Shown here piece after piece: positions 15,201 through 25,799 of a stretch of DNA of 64,000 nucleotides. The translations under genes and the position numbers were made by a program. The DNA comes from Balanoglossus misakiensis. Lineage: Eukaryota > Hemichordata. Every line of letters begins with the position of its first letter. Position 1 is the stretch's first letter. Under the pieces are notes generated by a model, which saw nothing but the letters and a program-made list of their open reading frames with translations, had not been told where the DNA came from and did not search any database. The stretch lies in contig CM082576.2 of NCBI GenBank assembly GCA_040954595.2, forward strand, positions 16,740,001 through 16,804,000. Direction: 5' to 3'.

Positions 15201-18200
15201 GCCGGAATTGAGTAAACTTTCAAGTAGCACTGAGGATCAGGATCTGTCAAAACTATCAACTTTAACTCTGGTTCAAATCTGCAAGAGAAGAGCAAAAAAG
15301 TTTAATTAGTACATGCGTGTTCGTAATATCATTACTAGAAGGCAAACATGTTCTTGACATAAAATCTGGGAGACTTTTATTCTATCGGGATTACAAAATG
15401 TAATTTCTGTGTTTTTAATAGACATATGTGACACGGTACTTTGAAACCTAGTCCTGCGGCCTGTTATTTATTCACGTGATTTTTTTTTTCAATTTTTAAC
15501 TGTTTGCCAACATCGTGTATATTTATAATAGGATAATAAACTTCAATTATATAATCATGATTGCCCATACGGTAGTGAAATATTGGATAAAATTGATACT
15601 AAATGTTATGCATACAGAAGTCATGACAAGATATGTGTACTTACCCAACATGGTCTGCTTTGACAGAAACATCAGCAACCGATAAAATAAAGTCCTTCAC
15701 TTTGATATTTGACCAGTATGTAAACATAGTCAGTGATTTCAAGTCCCATACACTCAGTGATTTCTGGTAATACAACAAGATGAATGCAACTTTGATTAAC
15801 ACACCTCCTTAAAACTGGTTAGCCAAACCCTTACAGTGCCATGTAAATGTACATGTACAGTAGCGAGTTAAAAGTTTCTATGCCAAAACAAGGCTATGGT
15901 ACATAAACCGATACCGGTATATATTTGACTCACCATCTCATCCAATGCATACAGTGTCTTCCAATCATGGCTTATTCTACACTTTACAATACTACAATCT
16001 GCAAAAGTGAGTAAGTCAATCAATGTAGATGAAATAAGCCAACGAACATTTCACACATATTGAAATACAATGACGGTTCTCAACTTAGAAATATCTGCAT
16101 GATTATCTGGATTAGGCTGTAGAAAAGGCAAAGTCAATCTTGATTGACTTAAAGTGCACATGAATAAAAAAATTCCACATAAATATCTCTTTCGTAGGCC
16201 CTTTCAAACACTGTCTATCATGTTCATTCAAAAAACATCTGCACGACTGGCCAAATCTGCTGACTTTCGGAAAGCACAACCAGTTTGACAATACAAGCTT
16301 GGAGCCAGGAAGTTATATTTGCATATGCTTGATGTAAATGTACCATGCCAAATGCCTTGTTCGTATGAGACCCAATTCTGAAATGTTCTAGGTCTGAAAC
16401 TGGCATGAAAATCATGTGAGCACAGTCCAGTGTGATCTTGAATGGCATAGATTTGCATACCTGGTAGGAAGTGATCAGCTGACATCAACGGTTGGATTTT
16501 GTTGTCTATATCATGCCAGATGGTAATACTTGAGTCACCACTGCCCTGTTGAGCGAGTGAGTAAGTTAGTGAGTGATTGAGTGGCCAGTCAGTTAATGGG
16601 ACAGTCAGTTGGAAACAAGATGAACAGAAAACAAACTCTTCACAGAGCTCGTGACCATGGCTAATCATTCTGAAATTCATTCAGGGCAGAAAATGTGATT
16701 ATTAAAATCGAAACATGGGATGATCATTAGATTAGACCCAGATATGAACTGAACATGTTAATGCAGGGATAGAAATACTCCTTTTACTTCCAGTGGCAAA
16801 AGTTTGTGTCTAGCAAAAGTACTTGACCTTTTAACAGCATACATGAAGCAGCCATACACTTCAAAAAGTAATGGATATACTTCTTGATAGATCGAGACAT
16901 GCAAATAAAACTTTGGCTGACTGGCTGGTTTGTCAACATTCTCAGCTTATTGGATTAACTTACCACTGTGAGTAAACTCATCATATCGTCTCTTTCAAAT
17001 GTCATGGAATAATATGTTCTCTCTGTGTGGATGCAATTTGTGTCAATACATTCCATCTGGATTGATTTCTTCACCTGAATGAAATACAATTGTTAATAAA
17101 TAACATCAATATTGGAGTCTTGAGAGTATATCAGTTCATAACAGAAGAAATCACCAAAAGATGACAAACTGATGCAAATATGGCTTAAAGGGACAAAGTC
17201 TCTCTCTCGCTAGCCTTTTTCCATTAATTATGTTTGATACAAGACGCCGTTTATGTTATTCTACATGTGGATATATGGTGAATCAATATTCGACCACACA
17301 CAACTTCCATCTCGTTTGTAGGATATGAGAGTAAAAACTCGCCGAAATGAATAAATGGTAAAGAACGATTATTCATTTTGGCGAGTTTTTTCACTCTCCT
17401 GTCTATAAGAGGGATGGAAGTTGTGTGTGGTTGAACGTTCATTCACTATATATCCACATGTAGAATAATAATTAATATAAACAGTGTCTTGTATCAAACA
17501 TAATTAATGGAAAAAGAGCAGTGAGAGAGAGATTTTGTCCCTTTAATGGGAACGATTTGAAAGGGTGGGGAGATTTGAAGTATTTTGTTGTGAAAAAAAA
17601 ATATGTAAAATTTGGCAGCTCATGGGGCTTTCAGAAGAGGAATTTTCATGGTGTATCTCATACTATCACACAAAGTCATATTCTTGATATTTTTTCTGGC
17701 CAATATCAAAACACACTGTATATATTTACAACTAGCCAATCCCAATTATATTGTCTATGAATGTACTGAAAAAATCAATAAGGGTTTAGTGTTAAATTTT
17801 GCTAACAAATCTTTCAAAATATCATGTTAACAATTATTTTGCATTGAGAATTTCGAAGAACTAAAAATGATGCATTCAACATGACAAAACCTCCAGCTTT
17901 GAAAACTTTATTACAGCTTCTAATAACCGAATTTTACAACACCCCTCTCCACTAGCGTCCTATGGCCCGTGTGTCCCTCGCGCGCGCAGCGAACTGTCGC
18001 GCCGCGATATTTTCACATTGTGAAATATCGTAAAATATCTTCGGGGCGAGAACAATAGAAAGTGTTAAATACAGGCGTTGCATGTATGATAATGAATGAT
18101 ATAAAACAGCCATAACCCTTTCACCCCTGAGTTCCCTCTTTAGAGGTCCGACTCTACCATAGAACACAACGGGTTTGGACTGAACCATGGTGGTGAAAGG

Positions 18201-21200
18201 GTTAAATAAGGGAAAACCATCTTATTACAATTTACCTGTAAAGCGCAAGCAGCATCTCCATTTTGAAGGGCTATAATTGAATAGGATATTTTGAGTGTTA
18301 ATATAGAGATACAATAACACAGAAACAATAATTTTGAGACGTCAATTTTTTGTAATATAAATAACTGCATTAAAGATCTAATTACATGTACCTGATCAAT
18401 AAAACCTCTAGTACACCGGTATTTATTGGCACATTGCAAACTAATCCTGTATCAGTATGTATCAATGCATGACATCAAAGTATTATAGTATAAGTGGCAT
18501 GTCAGCATTTTGAGGAACTTCTGTCAGGTCGCTGGTATAGAAATCTGGCTTTAAAGAAACATTATGCACAACTGAGTTATGTGCCCTTTGCAATCCAACT
18601 ACTCAACCTGAGACTGTCATAAGGCGGTGTGTGTAGTTTTAAATCACGTTTTAATTTGATGTAGCGTAACTTTGTAATTGTGTAATTCCATTGTTTTGTC
18701 GATGATGTAAATATTTAACCCTAACGCTGCCAAGTCGGTTGAAACTGGTTTGATTTCCAGGGTGCCTATAATCCTGGCTCCCAGGCCTGTTAGACTGCCA
18801 AGAGTGTGTGTTATTCAGTAGGACCTACTGTATACAACACCCTCAAACCAAACCAGTGCAAAACAGTACGATTTGGTACATTTTAAGGGGGGGGGGGTTC
18901 AAACTGCCAAGTGTGTCAAAATACGTTTTAGAAGAAAGAGTGGCAAATACGTATTTTAAGGGACTTGACACTCAAAAAAGGTATGACACCAAGTAGCATT
19001 AGGGTTAATGGTTCATGCATGTGCCGTTGTATAAGACAAGTTTCCCATTTTAGGGAATATGAAGTTTAATATTATCATTATTAAGTGCACCTGAAAAATT
19101 CTCACAATACATTACACTACACATACTAACCTTCACAGAGTTGTTCAAGAAGAATATTTGAAAACACAAAACAGCCATGATGATTAGATGATATAATTAG
19201 ATTGTACCTTCCTGTAAAGAGAGAAAAGAAGACCATTATTTGCAAGGTTCCTGTGAAGGCTTACAATGTATCTGTGCATTACTTGCTCAGTGCTATACAC
19301 CCTGCTCTTGCAGTTAAATATGTTTTGTGCAATTATTCCTAGTCATATTCAGTTATTTCACTTCAATTGAAATAAAATCTCAAATCAAGTCCAGACCTAC
19401 AAGACTGGCTGGATTCACCTGGTGTTGTGATTTCTGAATTAAACACAAATACATTGATTTTCTTGTTTCATTTTCAAGCCTTAAGGGGCAACACCAAAAG
19501 ATCAATGTCAGATAGAAATTCATGTACTTAATGCTTTTTAGTTTGTTTTGTTTGTTTGTTTTTGGGAGGGGGCATTATGTCAGATAAAAATACTTAAACC
19601 CTAGTGCGGGGTATAAAGAGTCGCTTGCACACGTGAAATGATTAGGGCGCCCTTTTTGGGATTATAAAAGTTGGTAAACATTTCTTATCAGCGACTCAAA
19701 TAGTTTTGCATTCACATGTGTATAAAAGGGACCGGATCACCGCACTCAATGCGTCCACAGCAGCGTGGCTAAAGGTCACAATGGCGGATTCAGTGATGTG
19801 TTTACTGTATATGTAGCTCTGGACTTATACCCAAACAGCATATAAGTCCAGAGCTACTGTATATGGTACTCCTGAATTTGCTTTTTAAACGTCGCCGACG
19901 CCGATTTCATGGGCATTTGAATGAACCGATACCGGTTTATGGTAACCTTTCATTGGAGGTTGCGCCTGGAAGACTGCAGTCCATGCTACTAAATCGTCGT
20001 CGGAGGTCGAGTTTGCAATTCCTTTGTATGTGCCTTGGCCATTTCCGCGTCACTCCAATTGTTGCCTCGAGACACTGCTTCGGCCATTGTTTTAGTAAAG
20101 TGAACCTCAACGCTTAATGCAGCGCTTAATGAGACAAACCGCATCGGCAGAGTGCGTTTAGATCGGCGTTTAGTGTGGTGTTTCTGTTCACACGTGATTT
20201 GAATCGCTGTTTAGTGCGGCGCCCCGACCCAGGTCCCACCCCTCAACACCGTCACAAAAAAAGAGCGGCGCAGGGCCGCTCTCACCTTTTCACACGTGGC
20301 ACTTACAAATTAACGCCGCCCTAGGGCAGCCACTGGGACGGCGTTGACGGCACGTGAGAAAGGCACTAAGGACCCCCCAAATCAGTGGCGAATCTTAATG
20401 CTGTTTGACTGACAACAGACAACACCAACCATCTTAGCTCTATGAATATCGGCCCAAACAGGTCCAAGCATAAAGAATTACACCACACAACGACAGTAGT
20501 TGGCTTTATAAACACACACAACATAAAGTTATCGACGAAAAAGTACACGAGCTTTTGAAACAACGATGATTTTGGGAGAAATCTGGTTTCAGTGCTTTTC
20601 AGAAGCGTCCCTGGGAAACAATAACCACGCCATTCAAACAGTTGTCAATCGCGTGGAAGTGTGAAGTGTTCAATTATTTTCTGTGTACATGAGAGCAATT
20701 ACACAGTCATTATGCAAGACGACCACTCCCAAATAAACAACTATACAAACACACGTTAATCCGAACCCCTGGCCTTTCCGCACCGGGGTTTAATGTTTTA
20801 GATTGTTTTTTAGGGGGAGGAGGCGTGTTTTTGGGGGAGGGGGCATTAGACCTAAAAAGTTTCTATCCTTCAAATCGATTTTAGGTAAAAATTGCCAGGG
20901 AATTAATATTCTAGAAAAATCAAAGCAGAAATGTGCACTTTATATTAAAGCCAGTAGACTGAATTTTCTTGTGACCGTCCCTGGTTTGCATAAAAAATGC
21001 AGAATGTTTATATAGCCTTTATTCAATTGTTGCGCTCAGGATTTATATGTTGCTACATTACTGGTGCAGGTGTTCATTACATTCGATACACCAATGTCAC
21101 ATGGTTTCAGGGACTACACATGCAGTTGTATTTATTTCAACCACTATTTTAACTGATCCTTTGTTTCACTCGATATAGAAAGAGCCTGGTAAAATTCCCA

Positions 21201-24200
21201 GCTGTCACTCATTTCAGTGGATTAAGTTTCAGTGGAGGGGGGGGGCGGGGTAGTCTGTGTGGAAACTTAGGGATTTAATTAAGTTTTTTAACCTACATTG
21301 AACGTTTGATGTCGCCCCTGAGGAGGGTATAATTTTTTTGTGAATCACAACTTTTTTCCTGAAAGTCGACTACTCACCGTTGTAAGCTTCCATTGTTATG
21401 TTATTGAAGGTCTTTGTAGAATCCAGGCTGTCATCTTCAGATGTAGTGTCAGTGTCAGAAAACTGTACAAGTTCCTGTGAGCAGAGAAAATAATTATACT
21501 GTAGTAAACATGTCATTGTTAATGATCTAGTCTCATTCAAAATTATTCTTTTTTGACAGGGCGTTGAAGCATGAAACCCAAACCTATAGATAGATACTGT
21601 ACATGTATGAATTTATTGAAAACATACTGGTAGTTACCTCTAGTAAAGTTTAAAAAAAATTGTTAATTGGACAAGGAGATTACTTGCCTGGGAAAACAAT
21701 ATCTGCTCTGATAGAACACTAACAATGTGTACAGTTCCGCCAGACTCAGCAACAACAAGGAATTGTGAATCTGCACTCCATGCAACAACATCGACTTCTG
21801 AATCTAAAGTAAACAGAAAGTAAGAGAATGAATAGCAATAAAATATAAGTTAACAGAAACAGTACCACTGGCACGGTTTCAAGTTAACAGAAACGTGCAT
21901 CCAGGTTTCATTTTGGACTGTACTACATGTAGTTGGCGGCCCAAACTTCGAAGTTTTGAATAACTGGTCATAACAATAACAAATATATGAATTTGCTACC
22001 AACAAAACAAATTACCTGGTTTGGTGAATATTCCCAGCTGTCACTTATTTAAAGGGACAAAGTCTCTCTCTCTCTCTCTCGCTGCCCTTTTTCCTTTAAT
22101 TATGTTGATACAAGACACTATTCATGTTATTCTACATGTGATTATATAGTGAATCAACGTTCGACCACATACAAGTTCCATCCCATTTGTAGGATATGAG
22201 AGTAAAAATCTCGCCAAAATGAATAAATGGTAAACACCAATTATTCATTTCGGCGAGTTTTTCACGTGTCTATAAGTGGGATGGAAGTTGTGTGTGGTAG
22301 AACATTGATTAACTATATAGAATATAGAATAACATAAACGGTGTCTTGTATCAAACATAATTAAGGGAAAAAGGGCAGCAAGAGAGAGACTTTGTCCCTT
22401 TAAATGGACAACATAAAACAGTTTATAGAGCTTCTTTTAACATGCATTTCAGTTTTACAAGCTACACAGGTATACCTATCAATGAATGTGTTGTTTTACT
22501 ACTACAAGCATCATATTAAATAAAATATCTGGGTAAGACCTTTCAGACATACCTACCAAAGCTTATAGTGAATTTAAAGCGATGTCCATTTTCATCAAAT
22601 AGAGACAAATCCTGTCCAGCGACAACACATAGACCACTCCGTGAACTACAAGATAGTAACCTTGGATTGCTGAAAACCTGTGGGGAAAAAATAATCACAT
22701 TTGTATTAGCATTTAGGACATTTCTTTGCCATTTTTCTAACCAATCTCCTATCATTAAACTAATCTGAGTTTTTATCAGTAGAACATGGTACCATTCTTT
22801 CCATGTTATTTTTTCACAAGACAACATTGTATCACCTCATTATTTTTATCCGTCTCTCAAATTATCTCGACTTTATGACACTGTATCACATTGCAGGGTC
22901 TGTCTTCTCATTAACCATGAACAGTCACCCTTTTCACACTCACCCTCACACCGCCCTCAACCCCCCCCCCCCCCCTAAAATTAATGGTCCAGGTAGTAGG
23001 GACTGGGCGGCGGTTATTCCATTGCAATTTCAAAAATCAAAGCCTCACACTTTTTCTGATATTTACTCAAGGCAACATTTACAGTTGGTGCTTGCACAAC
23101 ATATTCTGGCCACCAGCGTTGGTACTAAGAATTTTGTAACGCGGAAGTAGAATTTTCCGAGATCAAAAAAAAAAAAAAAAAAATCCAAATCAGCCAAAGT
23201 AGAAGCGGCGATTCCGATGAACAATTTATTTTTTCTTCCTGGCCTTATGGCCGATGGTCGTCTTATGCACATGTGCATAATTTTGTGAGTACAAACATTA
23301 TGTACAATCCAACACATTATTTTAAAAAGTGGACTGCTTTCGCTTCCTTTCATATTTCATGTGCAACATTATAAGAGGAAATTTGTCTCTTCTTTTCACC
23401 CAATGGTTGCTGCCATCTTGTCTGTTGTTAGGACAGCACACTGCCAGTGCCTCCTGACAATGATAGTACCGGTGTATGTTTGCTTCTCAACGAACATTTT
23501 TACTGCTCTTTTACAAAATAAAAAAATGGACTTTGAGAAACAAATGTTTTCTTCAGTGTGTCAAAAGTTTACTCTTGAAAAGGATAAAGTTTTGTTCTAG
23601 TAAAAAAAATAAAGTACAATTTACCTCGAAATAAAGTTTGTACAGAATTATAAGTTTGTTTCAATAGGGGAATGTATTAGCTGATTAATTTTAAAGATAT
23701 TGTTTGTGATAAATAAATTTCATAAATACTAAATATTAAAGATATTGTCTAGAAAAATATGAAGTTGAAAAAAAAAATTCAATTGAAAATAAAGCCAAAT
23801 TACATTTACAGCTAATGTTCCTACGCTATTCACGCTCATATTTGATCCGAATTTATAACATGTTATTTTTCAATTTTGTGATATGTGAGTGTGACCTGTT
23901 ATCATTGTATGTTACAGTGGTACCGTAGCTTGTAGGCATGGTAGGTAAAAACCAGCAGTATATACATGTAGTGGGTGGATATAAGGATAGCCCTGCGTAC
24001 ATGTCTCTTGTGTTGCCGGTGTTGCACAGTACAAGCACACAGACCTGTACGCAGGCACTAGAGAGTGTTGGTGTACCCCCCCCCCCCCCACACACACACA
24101 CACACACCTCCCAAAACGTAAACACAAGCGTAGCAGTTGCACGCTCCACTCGTACACTAACCTCATCCTGTGGTGAAATGGTTGCTACAGTTTCAACTTG

Positions 24201-24294
24201 GTAAAGGGCCGTCCCGCTTTCATTTCGAGGTCCAAAGTTTGTTGTCTCCTCCCCTTCAAAACCAATCTCTACGTTGTTCCACATACTCTGCAGT
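273..24294 (-). CDS. KNTC1: KNTC1 (Rod), kinetochore-associated protein 1; 5' half only
   Basis: Rod forms the RZZ complex with ZW10 and Zwilch. The complex coats kinetochores and recruits Spindly/dynein and MAD1-MAD2 for the spindle checkpoint. The start is ATG at 24294, with first residues MWNNVEIG and then GTALYQVE, which match the vertebrate N-terminus. Coding exons in transcript order, boundaries set by splice sites and protein similarity: 24162-24294, 22557-22677, 21688-21803, 21378-21474, 19131-19211, 18236-18270, 16974-17074, 16461-16545, 15934-15998, 15645-15763, 15134-15278, 14599-14772, 13709-13918, 12299-12435, 11452-11560, 10851-10994, 9154-9216, 8384-8494, 7913-8032, 7022-7165, 6258-6356, 5672-5775, 4852-4954, 3917-4054, 2746-2880, 2093-2233, 1462-1581, 273-374. 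Telling matches include SLSVWDLKSL, YLMEALPETR, WLRDDLIPFVKG, FRMLDRVAAPELIP and NWPMNGLELAEIYF. The first exons encode the N-terminal beta-propeller, and from about 14.8 kb downward the helical solenoid. Roughly residues 1-1070 of a protein of about 2,200 are covered; the rest is beyond the left edge. No disabling lesion was seen. Exon edges may be off by a few bases. Confidence 0.93.
3033..3214. mobile_element. CAGTAAAACCTGT-type MITE in a KNTC1 intron
   Basis: Starts CAGTAAAACCTGTCTAAAGT and ends with the inverted version (AGACGGTTTAACTG). Shares the interior GAGGTGTCCGGTT and GGTGTTCGGTA blocks with the relatives at 27894-28034 and near 8100-8270. Non-coding. Confidence 0.62.
3311..3744. 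mobile_element. TTAA foldback family A, copy 1 (with duplicated right end)
   Basis: Starts TTAAAGAGACGAAGTCTCTC and ends GACTTTGTCCCTTTAA. It is a long palindrome whose arms share the TGTTTGATACAAGACACCG and CTACATGTGGATATATA blocks, with GAATAAACGG at the centre. The outer ~90 bp of the right arm occurs twice (about 3560-3650 and 3651-3742), making this copy longer than the others. TTAA at both ends fits the piggyBac-type target duplication. Lies in a KNTC1 intron. Confidence 0.82.
4297..4599. mobile_element. TTAA foldback family A, copy 2 (left arm deleted)
   Basis: TTAA at both ends, AGGAACAAAGTCTCTCTCTC on the left and GAGAGACTTTGTCCCT on the right. The left arm jumps from CTCTCTCTCG straight to GTGGATATATA, so about 60 bp of the usual arm is missing. 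The rest matches copies 3-5. Confidence 0.82.
6410..6581. mobile_element. MITE with CAGTGTGCCCTCTAA ends
   Basis: Left end CAGTGTGCCCTCTAA, right end TTAGAGGGCACGCTG (inverted, one mismatch). 172 bp, non-coding, in a KNTC1 intron. Superfamily not assignable from the ends alone; hAT is one possibility. Confidence 0.7.
9592..10222. mobile_element. TTAA foldback family B, 631 bp
   Basis: TTAA AGGGGAAATCCGTCG at the left and CGACGGATTTCCCCT TTAA at the right. The arms are about 240 bp and nearly identical in inverted orientation (blocks GCGCGACCTATACATGGCG, GCGCCAGGACCAACTTCCGC). A loop of roughly 150 bp separates them. Only copy of this family in the window; non-coding; in a KNTC1 intron. Confidence 0.85.
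12469..12805. mobile_element. TTAA foldback family A, copy 3
   Basis: Left flank TTAG (mutated TTAA), then AGGGAGAAAGTCTCTC. The right end is ACATTCTCCCT followed by TTAA. The matching change GACAAAG to GAGAAAG is present at both ends, as if the arms had been homogenised. Located between KNTC1 exons. Confidence 0.8.
13944..14187. mobile_element. TTAA foldback family C, copy 1
   Basis: TTAA CCCTAATGCTGCCAAG at the left and AGTAGCATTAGGG TTAA at the right. Interior blocks TTATTCAGTAGG, GATTTGGTACATTTT and AAAATACGTTTTAGAAGAAA are shared with copy 2 at 18715-19008. Non-coding. Confidence 0.8.
14398..14569. mobile_element. TTAA foldback family D
   Basis: TTAA AGGTATACGGTCACCT at the left and AGGTGACCGTATACCT TTAA at the right, a perfect 16-bp inverted terminal repeat, 172 bp in total. 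A partial relative starts at 31711 (TTAA AGGTATACAGTCACCT). Its right edge lies only 30 bp from a KNTC1 exon. Confidence 0.82.
14845..14979. mobile_element. Diverged ACTGTAAAACA-type MITE
   Basis: Ends ACTGTAAAACAGG and CCTGTTGTACAGT. The interior TTGCTCGCGAAAAT matches the copy at 26631-26835. Non-coding, KNTC1 intron. Confidence 0.6.
17185..17546. mobile_element. TTAA foldback family A, copy 4
   Basis: TTAA AGGGACAAAGTCTCTCTCTC at the left and GATTTTGTCCCT TTAA at the right. Nearly full palindrome of about 360 bp with arms of roughly 165 bp. A good reference copy for the family. Confidence 0.84.
18112..18206. mobile_element. Short AACCCTTTCACC element, copy 1
   Basis: About 90 bp beginning AACCCTTTCACCCC and ending GGTGGTGAAAGGGTTAA, with TTTGGACTGAACCA next to the right end. 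A second copy at 30789-30881 has the same right half (TTTGGACCAAACCAGGGTGG). Right-hand TTAA present; left-hand site altered. Confidence 0.6.
18715..19008. mobile_element. TTAA foldback family C, copy 2
   Basis: Same ends as copy 1 (TTAA CCCTAACGCTGCCAAG ... AAGTAGCATTAGGG TTAA) and the same interior blocks. It has an extra ~50 bp near the left end and a G run near 18885. In a KNTC1 intron. Confidence 0.8.
19813..19857. repeat. Perfect 17-bp hairpin
   Basis: GTAGCTCTGGACTTATA and its exact complement TATAAGTCCAGAGCTAC are separated by an 11-base loop. It lies at the left edge of a GC- and CpG-rich island (about 19860-20370) inside a KNTC1 intron. No tRNA-like or known RNA structure was recognised. 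Confidence 0.7.
22049..22403. mobile_element. TTAA foldback family A, copy 5
   Basis: TTAA flanks, AGGGACAAAGTC followed by an expanded CT run, then the usual CTGCCCTTTTTC and GTTGATACAAGACAC blocks. The right end is GAGAGAGACTTTGTCCCT. Within a KNTC1 intron. Confidence 0.84.
24073..24108 (+). repeat. Poly-C / (CA)n microsatellite
   Basis: A run of about 15 C followed by about ten CA units, immediately inside the first KNTC1 intron. Confidence 0.9.
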
Positions 24295-24725
24295 GGTACT
24301 ACAAATACATGATGATGTACCTGCAAAGTTTTGATAGTTGGCGCGCCTATTTTCCCAGCGAAAGTATAGGGGGCGCCGTCTATGACCTTTGGCTTTGCCC
24401 AAAACAAGAAATGAAAACATATGAAAATACTCGTCCGGTTCACTGCCATCGTGACTTTTATTAAGTTTATAAATAAAAAAAGTATCCGGGTAGGTTTTTT
24501 TTTCTGTGGAGGTAGAAAAACTATCACCTCTACAGTGGCTCACGCGAGAGATCCCGAGAATGTGAATCCGAAACCAAATCTAAAACTGAAGCTACCTTCA
24601 GGCTCAGCGACGCGTACTACCTGCAACCTGCGATTCCAGCTTATTTACACTGTCGTGTGACAGTGTTGTGGACTTATCTGCATAGCTGAAATTAAGTGAT
24701 AAAGGCGACCACATTCCTTTTAACG
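24295..24725. promoter_or_regulatory. Divergent promoter region between KNTC1 and the ZDHHC gene
   Basis: Only about 430 bp separate the KNTC1 start codon (minus strand) from the ZDHHC start codon (plus strand), so both 5' leaders and both core promoters must lie here, unless a gene has an undetected upstream exon. I see no convincing TATA box. The stretch has more CpG than the neighbouring introns. This is inferred from gene layout; no transcript data support the start sites. Confidence 0.55.
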
Positions 24726-25610
24726 ATGGAGGTCATGAGAGGCTTCGGATTGAAGTTGTCGAACGAGATGGGTAAAATGATGACCTCCCGTAGGATTTTG
24801 CTTTATGCAAATTACATGGCAATGGCTTATTACTGGTTTGTTTACCTGACTATGTTATACATCGTCTTGTTTGTGGCGATCCCAGCAGTACAAGGGTCTT
24901 ATCAAAATATCCAGACCGCGGCATTTGTTTTCTTCATGGTCAGCATAAAGGTGAACTACATCCTGTGTCTTTGGAATAACAGTATTTATCGGGGAGGTTC
25001 CACACCGTTTCCAGCACCCAAAGACTGGTATCACTGCATCACCTGTCAACACCACATTCCACCCAGAGCTCACCATTGCCCCTTGTGTGGCTATTGTATC
25101 CTCAAGCGAGAAGAGCATTGCTTCTTCATCGGCAAATGCATCGGGCATCGCAATCACCGCTTCTACATCGTCTTCTGTTTTTATGTGGGGTGTGCTTCAC
25201 TTTTTGGAATCGCCTACTGCGCAATGTACGCCAGTCAGATGTATGCAACATTTTCCGCTGGTGGATCCAAACTCATCTTTTTTCTTCCATTCGCTTTTCT
25301 CAACTGGTTATTTGGATCTCTGCCAAACCCAATATTTGGCACAATATTCCTGATGTATTTATGCTTGATTACCTTCTCATTAGGAGCTGGATTGTTCGCC
25401 TTCAATGTGCTGTTAGTTCTTGGAGGCCAGACTCGATATGAGTTTGATTTTGGCTACGTTATGAAGTTACCTCATTATGCAGCTATGGCAAATGTTCGCG
25501 ACACATTTGGAAAATACTGGTGGACCTCTTTCATTATTCCTGGAATAACATCAGTACCAGAGGGAGATGGTATCACCATTAGAACACACAAACAATATAA
25601 AAATATCTAA
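24726..25610 (+). CDS. ZDHHC24-like palmitoyltransferase with an EEHC active-site variant
   Basis: Intronless, 294 codons. The ATG at 24726 sits in a good context (A at -3, G at +4); the frame is open slightly further upstream only through a GTG. DHHC enzymes S-acylate cysteines of membrane proteins. Hydrophobic segments lie near residues 26-50, 60-80, 165-190 and 215-255, giving the usual four-pass layout with the cysteine-rich domain in a cytosolic loop. That domain (about residues 105-150) keeps the spaced zinc ligands: CITC, HHCPLCGYC and a final cysteine in GKC. The catalytic tetrapeptide DHHC reads EEHC: the cysteine and the zinc-binding histidine remain, while the Asp and the catalytic His are both Glu. 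The C-terminal GQTRYE and GDGIT motifs resemble the vertebrate ZDHHC22/24 group, with ZDHHC24 closest at the end. The frame is intact, so it is likely a working gene with altered or lost transferase chemistry. Confidence 0.88.
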   Translation: MEVMRGFGLKLSNEMGKMMTSRRILLYANYMAMAYYWFVYLTMLYIVLFVAIPAVQGSYQNIQTAAFVFFMVSIKVNYILCLWNNSIYRGGSTPFPAPKDWYHCITCQHHIPPRAHHCPLCGYCILKREEHCFFIGKCIGHRNHRFYIVFCFYVGCASLFGIAYCAMYASQMYATFSAGGSKLIFFLPFAFLNWLFGSLPNPIFGTIFLMYLCLITFSLGAGLFAFNVLLVLGGQTRYEFDFGYVMKLPHYAAMANVRDTFGKYWWTSFIIPGITSVPEGDGITIRTHKQYKNI

Positions 25611-25799
25611 GTGTAACACTGTGTTGAAGATAATTTGTGTATACATGTACATGTATACATGTTTATTTTGTAAATTTCTTCAATTGTAATTTTCAATTGT
25701 GTTAATTAAGAATTTTACTGAGTGAGAGATTGATTGCCATTCTATTTTCCCAAGATTGTCTTAGCACATTTCCACTAGCAATGCATACTAGTATCCAGG

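Noticed and set aside
13944-19008. TTAACCCTAA ends as telomeric repeats
   Set aside because: Only a single TAACCC-like unit occurs at each element end; these are terminal repeats of a MITE.
20240-20290. GC-rich hairpin (AGAGCGGC / GCCGCTCT) as a terminator
   Set aside because: A Rho-independent terminator has no meaning in this animal intron; probably part of the GC-rich island.
23853-24527. 224-codon minus-strand frame as a separate gene
   Set aside because: Only the segment from MWNNVEIG to ISPQDE is KNTC1 exon 1. The rest reads through a poly-C/(CA)n tract and intron or leader sequence.
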